Origin: Thauera sp.
Lineage (GTDB): Bacteria; Pseudomonadota; Gammaproteobacteria; Burkholderiales; Rhodocyclaceae
DNA: 23,078 nucleotides
Reading direction: 5' to 3'
Assembly (NCBI GenBank): GCA_023150215.1
Contig: JAKLLJ010000014.1
Span: 1 to 23,078 of the forward strand
Position 1 is the stretch's first letter. Each line of letters starts with the position of its first letter. The notes under the pieces were generated by a model. It was not told where the DNA came from, made no database searches, and saw only the letters and a program-made list of their open reading frames with translations. A program made the position numbers and the translations under genes. Shown here piece after piece: positions 19,072-23,078 of the stretch.

Positions 19072-19971
19072 ATGCAGATCGTGCTTATCAGCGGCTTGTC
19101 CGGCTCGGGCAAGAGCATCGCGCTCAACGTGCTGGAGGATGCCAGCTACTACGTGGTCGATAACCTGCCGGCCGTGCTGTTGCCGCAACTGGTTGCACAC
19201 TTGCATGGCGCGGGCTGGCGGCGGGTGGCGGTGGCGATGGACATGCGCTCCGGCTCGAGCATCGCCGCCCTGCCGCGGCAGATCGAGTCGCTGCGCGAGA
19301 CAGTGCGCGACCTGCGCTTCATCTTCCTCGAAGCACGTGACGATGCACTCATCGCGCGTTTCTCGGAGACGCGGCGGCGCCATCCGCTTGCGGTCGAGGG
19401 CGTCTCGCTGGAAGAAGCGATCCAGCGCGAGCGCGACGAGCTGGCGGCGGTCGCCGAACTTGGGCACCGCATCGACACCAGCGACTTGCACCCCAACACG
19501 CTGCGCGCCTGGGTCAAGGATTTCATCCACATGGCGCCGGCCGATGGCATGACCTTGATGTTCGAGTCCTTCGGTTTCAAGTACGGCATTCCGCTCGATG
19601 CCGATCTGGTGTTCGACGTGCGCTGCCTGCCCAATCCGCACTACGATCCTGGCTTGCGTCCGCTGACCGGGCGCGACCAGCCGGTGATCGACTTCCTGCA
19701 GGGCGAGCCCGAGGTCGGACGCATGACGCAGGACATCCACGATTTCGTTGCCCGCTGGTTGCCGGCCTACCTGCGCGACAATCGCAGCTATCTGACGGTG
19801 GCGATCGGTTGCACCGGTGGCCAGCATCGCTCGGTATATATCGCCGAGTGGCTTGCCGCGCGTTTCCGCAGTCAGGTCGACGTCATCGTGCGCCATCGCT
19901 CTTCGGCCCGCAGGGCTGCCGATCGTGCCGCCGGGCGCGTGGACGCGCCAGGGGCCGGAAACGGGCAGTGA
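19072..19971 (+). CDS. rapZ: RNase adapter protein RapZ (P-loop nucleotide-binding)
   Basis: A 299-residue cytoplasmic protein. In Enterobacteria RapZ guides RNase E to the sRNA GlmZ and so tunes glucosamine-6-phosphate synthesis; in other lineages its role is less clear. Walker A is GLSGSGKS (8-15), a Walker B-like DMRS lies at 57-60, and the C-terminal domain holds the diagnostic IGCTGGQHRSVYIAEWLA. The tail is Arg-rich (RHRSSARRAADRAAGR), in the position where E. coli RapZ binds RNA. The protein is about 15 residues longer than the E. coli protein, all in the tail. CTATAGT at 19034-19040 is -10-like. In many proteobacteria rapZ follows hprK/ptsN; those genes are absent here. Its stop overlaps the GTG start of the next gene. 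Confidence 0.95.
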   Translation: MQIVLISGLSGSGKSIALNVLEDASYYVVDNLPAVLLPQLVAHLHGAGWRRVAVAMDMRSGSSIAALPRQIESLRETVRDLRFIFLEARDDALIARFSETRRRHPLAVEGVSLEEAIQRERDELAAVAELGHRIDTSDLHPNTLRAWVKDFIHMAPADGMTLMFESFGFKYGIPLDADLVFDVRCLPNPHYDPGLRPLTGRDQPVIDFLQGEPEVGRMTQDIHDFVARWLPAYLRDNRSYLTVAIGCTGGQHRSVYIAEWLAARFRSQVDVIVRHRSSARRAADRAAGRVDAPGAGNGQ

Positions 19972-20357
19972 AGCCGGACCTGGGAGGCTGGCGAGCGCTG
20001 CTGCGCGCGGGCGATGTGGCGGTGGCGGTCGCCGGGCTGGGCGTGTGCGTGTTTGCGCTGCTGACCCTCTGGCGTGGCGGTGCGCCCGATGGCGCGGTGA
20101 TCCGGGCCGGCGGCAAGGTGGTGGCGGAAGTGGATCTTGTGCACGCGCGCACGATCGAGGTACCTGGCCCGCTTGGCGTGACCGTGGTGGAGATCCGTCC
20201 GGGGCGCGCGCGCGTCGCATCCGACCCCGGACCGCGCCAGTATTGCGTGCGCCAGGGCTGGCTGACTCAGGCCGGCGCAGTGGCGATCTGTGCCCCCAAC
20301 CAGGTGAGCCTGAGCCTGAGCGGGCGCGCGGCAGACTATGACTCCCTCAACTATTGA
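19968..20357 (+). CDS. NusG domain II-containing membrane-anchored protein
   Basis: A 129-residue protein with an N-terminal membrane anchor (about 16-36, VAVAVAGLGVCVFALLTLW). It is followed by a small beta-rich domain of the NusG_II type (about 44-125), including the conserved VRQGWLTQAGAVAICAPNQVSLSL. The domain should face the periplasm. The GTG start at 19968 overlaps the rapZ stop (GTGA); the frame upstream of it is only rapZ read out of phase. The family is commonly found beside Gx-transporter proteins, and here the next gene starts inside its 3' end. No precise function is established; a link to flavin or redox membrane complexes is only suggested by such neighbourhoods. Confidence 0.82.
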   Translation: MKPDLGGWRALLRAGDVAVAVAGLGVCVFALLTLWRGGAPDGAVIRAGGKVVAEVDLVHARTIEVPGPLGVTVVEIRPGRARVASDPGPRQYCVRQGWLTQAGAVAICAPNQVSLSLSGRAADYDSLNY

Positions 20358-20883
20358 ACTCACGCCCACCAAGGAGGACCGCCGCATCGCCCGTCATGCG
20401 GCGGCGGCGATCGTGCTGACCGTGGCCGAGGCGGCGATTCCCTTGCCGCTGCCCGGCGTCAAGCCCGGATTGGCCAACATCGTCACCCTGGTGGTGCTGG
20501 CGCGCTGGGGCTGGCGTGAGGCAGTCTGGGTGTCGCTGCTGCGCGTGCTCGCCGGTAGTCTGCTGCTCGGCCAGTTCCTCGCGCCTGGCTTCTTTCTGAG
20601 CCTGTCCGGTGCGCTGGCAAGCCTGGTCGTGCTCGGGATGGCGATGCACCTGCCGCAGCGCTGGTTCGGTCCGGTCAGCCACAGCATCCTGGCCGCGTTC
20701 GCCCACATCGGTGCCCAGCTCGTGGTGGCGCGCTTGTGGCTGGTGCCGCACGACGGCGTGTTCTACCTGACGCCGGTGTTCGCGCTCGCCGCGGTGGTGT
20801 TCGGGTTGGTCAACGGCTTGGTGGCTGCGCGTCTGCTGCAGGAGCTCGTGCAGGGCGAGCGCACGGAGGCAGTGGAACGCTGA
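20338..20883 (+). CDS. Gx transporter family protein (heptaprenyl diphosphate synthase component I-like)
   Basis: A 181-residue membrane protein with five or six predicted helices and the hallmark PGVKPGLANIVTL (39-51). This is the signature of the Gx-transporter / Hpre_diP_synt_I family, which is ECF-S-like in appearance. The old name heptaprenyl diphosphate synthase component I is probably misleading. The ATG at 20338 lies 20 bases inside the preceding NusG_II gene, so the two are translationally coupled and likely work together. The transported substrate is unknown. It ends the plus-strand rapZ-NusG_II-Gx run. Confidence 0.85.
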   Translation: MTPSTIELTPTKEDRRIARHAAAAIVLTVAEAAIPLPLPGVKPGLANIVTLVVLARWGWREAVWVSLLRVLAGSLLLGQFLAPGFFLSLSGALASLVVLGMAMHLPQRWFGPVSHSILAAFAHIGAQLVVARLWLVPHDGVFYLTPVFALAAVVFGLVNGLVAARLLQELVQGERTEAVER

Positions 20884-20948
20884 GCGCGCCCTGCCGTCCA
20901 ACAGCGCACAGCCGGCGCTCGATGGCCGGTGCAGCGGATGGAGGCGGG

Positions 20949-21185
20949 ATGCGCGGAACGTGGTGGAAATGGCTGAGCGCGGTGCTGGCGATCATCTGCG
21001 GCCTGCTGTTTGGCTGGATTGCCGGTGCTGGTCTGGTGCAGGCCGCGCCCCTCGTGCGCCCGGGCGCGGGTCTTGCGGAGTGCGTGGGTCAAGCGCCGCA
21101 AGGGCCGGTGGCCGATCAGCCTCGGCGTGCGTTCAGCCAGTCCAGTGTGCGCTGCCAGCCGTCTTCAGCCTCCGTCTTGCGATAG
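20949..21185 (+). CDS. Possible small membrane protein (doubtful)
   Basis: A 78-codon frame starting MRGTWWKWLSAVLAIICGLLFGWIAGAGLVQAAP. A GGAGG sequence lies close upstream of the ATG at 20949, and one convincing hydrophobic helix (about residues 8-32) has a small-xxx-small face. Beyond about residue 55 the frame runs antisense to the 3' end of the dienelactone hydrolase gene (21116 onward), where its composition looks non-coding. It could be a genuine small membrane protein, the remnant of a longer gene cut by the neighbour, or chance. I recognise no family. Confidence 0.3.
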   Translation: MRGTWWKWLSAVLAIICGLLFGWIAGAGLVQAAPLVRPGAGLAECVGQAPQGPVADQPRRAFSQSSVRCQPSSASVLR

Positions 21186-22006
21186 CTCGGCCGGTAATCG
21201 GCATGGAAGGCATGTGGCGCTTCGGGGTACACGTGGATCGTGCTCGCACTGCCCGCGGCCGCCAGTGCCGCGCCCATCCTTTCGACGTCGGCAAGCGGGA
21301 TGCCTTGGTCCTGACCGCCGTAAAGCCCCAGCACCGGTGCGTGCAGCGCAGCAGCGACGTCGAGCGGATGGCGTGGTGTCAGTGCCGAGGCGGTGCCGGT
21401 GAGCCGGCCGTACCAGGCCACGCCGGCCTTCAGCGCCGGGTTATGTGCGGCATACAACCAAGTGATCCGGCCCCCCCAGCAAAAGCCGGTGACCGCCAGT
21501 TGCGCGGGGTTGCCGCCCTGGCTCGCCGACCATGCCGCGCAGGCGTCCAGATCGGCCATCACCTGGGCGTCGGGCACCTTGGCGACGATGTTCTGCAGGA
21601 TGTCGGGGATATTCTGCAGCGTGCGCGGGTCTCCCTGGCGGAAGAACAGTTCGGGTGCGATCGCTAGGTAGCCCTGGTGGGCGAGGCGCCGGCAGACGTC
21701 GCGGATGTGCTCATGGACGCCGAAGATCTCCTGGACCACGAGGATCACGGGGAACTTGCCGTCGCCCGCCGGGTGGGCGAAATAGAGCGGCAGGCTGCCG
21801 CCCTCGACGGTGATGCTGGCGTCGCCGGTGGCGAGGCCGGTTGCGGGGGTGCTGAGCACGGTGCTGGCATGGACGGGCTGCACTGCGAGCGCAAAGCCGG
21901 CGGCGGCGAGCGTGGCGACGAAACCGCGGCGGTCGAGCCGGGCGGCGGGCAACAGGCTGTCGAGCTGGTCGCGGTTGTCGGTGGTCGTGGTGTCGGTGTC
22001 GTGCAT
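21116..22006 (-). CDS. Dienelactone hydrolase family protein, probably Tat-exported
   Basis: A 296-residue alpha/beta hydrolase. Residues 1-47 form a twin-arginine-like signal: a long polar start, RLDRRGFVATLAAAGFALAV with Arg26-Arg27, and a likely cleavage after VHA (47). This suggests export folded to the periplasm. The mature part is a dienelactone hydrolase domain with QEIFG (Glu93), nucleophile Cys176 in GFCWGG, Asp233 (GGQDQG) and His265 (APHAFH), a complete triad. Natural substrates are unknown; such proteins hydrolyse cyclic esters or lactones. GAGGAG directly abuts the ATG at 22015 but stands nine bases from the ATG at 22006, so the latter is chosen. It is convergent with the Gx-transporter genes. 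Confidence 0.88.
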   Translation of the reverse strand: MHDTDTTTTDNRDQLDSLLPAARLDRRGFVATLAAAGFALAVQPVHASTVLSTPATGLATGDASITVEGGSLPLYFAHPAGDGKFPVILVVQEIFGVHEHIRDVCRRLAHQGYLAIAPELFFRQGDPRTLQNIPDILQNIVAKVPDAQVMADLDACAAWSASQGGNPAQLAVTGFCWGGRITWLYAAHNPALKAGVAWYGRLTGTASALTPRHPLDVAAALHAPVLGLYGGQDQGIPLADVERMGAALAAAGSASTIHVYPEAPHAFHADYRPSYRKTEAEDGWQRTLDWLNARRG

Positions 22007-22328
22007 GGCGTGCATCTCCTCTGTCGCGGCGGGGGCTTTTTATGCCGCGCGTGCTGGTCTTCGGCCGCGCCCGGTAAGGACAGCGCCACCCGCGCGTACG
22101 TTCCGCGCCCGAGCGAGGGCGGATGAAGGAGGGGGGCTACGAAGCGGAGCGCATGGCGTTCGCCGGATGCGAAATGTTCGCGGCTTCCGCCGCTCCTACA
22201 GGCCTCCGGTACTTCGGAGGTTTCTGTAGGAGCGGCGGAAGCCGCGAACATTCAAGCTGTGCAGCGCGCCATCAGGAGCGGCAGCCGCCATGAATATCCG
22301 GCTTGCTGCCTTCCTGCGGCCCGAGGGG
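22007..22328. other. 322-base intergenic region between the hydrolase and infA paralogue
   Basis: No gene is supported here. It holds the upstream region of the minus-strand hydrolase (a weak CATAAA -10-like box on the minus strand at 22039-22044, without a -35), the REPIN at 22173-22252, and the 3' flank of the infA paralogue. A plus-strand frame crossing it is out of register with any conserved protein. Confidence 0.6.
22173..22252. repeat. Perfect REPIN between infA paralogue and hydrolase
   Basis: Two 29-base arms (22173-22201 and 22224-22252) are exact inverted complements, each with the core TGTAGGAGCGGCGGAAGCC or its complement. The spacer contains a further stem, CCTCCG (22203-22208) with CGGAGG (22215-22220). 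Transcribed from either strand the whole would fold into one long hairpin. It is the best preserved member of the repeat family in this window and may also act as a transcript end for the minus-strand infA. Confidence 0.88.
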
Positions 22329-22595
22329 TCAGCGCCGGCGCTGCGGCGGCGCGGCGCTCGCGCCTGCGGGACGACCAGGCAGGTGGCGGAAGGTGATGCG
22401 ACCTTTGCTGAGATCGTAGGGCGACATCTCCAGCGACACATTGTCGCCGGCGATGATGCGGATGTGGTGCTTGCGCATCTTGCCGCCGGAGTAGGCGATC
22501 AGGTTGTGACCGTTGTCGAGCGTCACGCGGTAGCGGCCGTCGGGCAGCACCTCGGTGACGGATCCGTGCATTTCGATGAGTTCTTCTTTGGCCAT
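22329..22595 (-). CDS. infA: Translation initiation factor IF-1, paralogue with C-terminal extension
   Basis: An 88-residue S1/OB-fold protein. Residues 1-71 (MAKEELIEMHGSVTEVLPDG..., GGKMRKHHIRIIAGD, SPYDLSKGRITFRHL) match IF-1 along its full usual length of about 72. About 16 extra residues (PGRPAGASAAPPQRRR) extend the C-terminus with a basic end. Betaproteobacteria commonly carry one infA in the ribosomal protein cluster and a second elsewhere; with no ribosomal genes here this is probably the second. IF-1 acts at the ribosomal A site during initiation. GGAG stands upstream of the ATG at 22595 (minus strand ACAGGAGCGCCGACATG). Its leader may be about 320 bases long. Confidence 0.93.
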   Translation of the reverse strand: MAKEELIEMHGSVTEVLPDGRYRVTLDNGHNLIAYSGGKMRKHHIRIIAGDNVSLEMSPYDLSKGRITFRHLPGRPAGASAAPPQRRR

Positions 22596-23078
22596 GTCGG
22601 CGCTCCTGTAGTTTGGTCCGGCGCCGGCTCGTGTGCCGGGCAGGAAAAGGCCTGCTCCGCCGCGGGCGGGCCTCGGGAGGCCGACTGCGATGCTGTGGCG
22701 CAGCTGCGACCGGGAAAAGCGGCACCTGGTCGGCGGGCCGGCTTGGAATGGAATGGTTGCGTGCCTTCAGCATGAGCAAGGCACGTGCAGCGACCGCGAA
22801 ATCTGAGTGCGTACGCGTGGCGCTCGGGCTCGCTGCGCGGGTGACGATGACGCAAGGCGTCACGCACTGGCTCGCCGGAGTGAATGCGTACATTTCAAAC
22901 CGGCTTTTTTTCTCGAGCACGACTATACCATCTGGCGCCTTTGCCGTCCATGTGCATGCTGCGCTGCATCATTCCGCCTGCCGCCGCATTGGCGGTGGGG
23001 CGGGATGACGCAGCGCCGGATTGCTGCGCGATCCAGGGGGCCGGGCTTGTGCGCTAGGGTGGGGGAGGGGGGCGGAAA
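22596..23078. other. 483-base region without a recognised gene (infA leader and beyond)
   Basis: No coding frame with convincing start, composition or similarity is seen on either strand. The part 22596-22915 is probably transcribed on the minus strand as the infA leader. The part 22950-23078 holds nothing I can name; it ends in a G-rich tract (GGGTGGGGGAGGGG). Confidence 0.5.
22922..22950 (-). promoter_or_regulatory. Sigma-70-like promoter directed toward infA
   Basis: On the minus strand TGGACG (22950-22945) and TATAGT (22927-22922) are separated by exactly 17 bases. The -35 matches TTGACA at four of six positions and the -10 matches TATAAT at five of six. Transcription would start near 22915, giving an infA leader of about 320 bases. 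An A-run (CTCGAGAAAAAAAGCC) follows at the start of the transcript. Confidence 0.5.

Noticed and set aside
22252..22920. A 222-codon minus-strand frame beginning near the infA promoter
   Set aside because: It overlaps infA in another frame, is rich in Arg/Pro/Ala and has no conserved segment; treated as leader RNA.

Overview
The window looks like chromosomal DNA of a high-GC betaproteobacterium, most probably Rhodocyclales (Thauera/Azoarcus/Aromatoleum-like). This is inferred from gene content and protein style: a leucine/isovalerate (liu) degradation operon, a DUF3334 protein, a second IF-1, rapZ, and GC-rich codon use in every gene. No database search was possible. I see no rRNA, tRNA, CRISPR array, integrase or classical insertion sequence.

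Layout. Positions 1-1984 hold the 3' end of an AEC-family permease, a DUF3334 protein with a CheX-type phosphatase motif and a CheZ-like tail, and a small membrane protein on the minus strand. Positions 2051-12069 are a catabolic block. An AraC-type regulator (minus) is divergent from isovaleryl-CoA dehydrogenase (liuA), followed by methylcrotonyl-CoA carboxylase beta (liuB), methylglutaconyl-CoA hydratase (liuC), methylcrotonyl-CoA carboxylase alpha (liuD), an acyl-CoA ligase and HMG-CoA lyase (liuE). Together these take isovaleryl-CoA to acetyl-CoA and acetoacetate. Three of the spacers in this block carry REP-like palindromes of one family.

Positions 12213-17364 are a tightly packed plus-strand run: two tiny overlapping DUF1289 Cys-cluster proteins, an MBL-fold hydrolase, and then a half-size ABC exporter, a leaderless cytoplasmic subtilase and a flavoprotein monooxygenase. 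The last three match QhpF, QhpE and QhpG, the peptide-maturation and export enzymes of quinohemoprotein amine dehydrogenase (QHNDH). The enzyme's own subunits (qhpA, B, C) and the radical SAM enzyme (qhpD) are not in the window. This orphan maturation module beside an isovalerate pathway is one of the two most interesting signals; the DUF3334 protein is the other.

Positions 17528-20883 hold an AGCS sodium/amino-acid symporter, rapZ, and a translationally coupled pair (NusG domain II protein and Gx transporter). Positions 20949-22595 hold a doubtful small membrane ORF, a probably exported dienelactone-hydrolase-family protein (minus), a perfect REPIN and an infA paralogue (minus). The infA paralogue has a possible long leader fed from a promoter near 22922-22950. 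The last 480 bases hold no recognisable gene.

Possible joint logic (inference): an amine dehydrogenase matured by the qhp enzymes would turn isoamylamine into isovaleraldehyde. Oxidation to isovalerate, activation by the acyl-CoA ligase and breakdown by the liu enzymes would follow.
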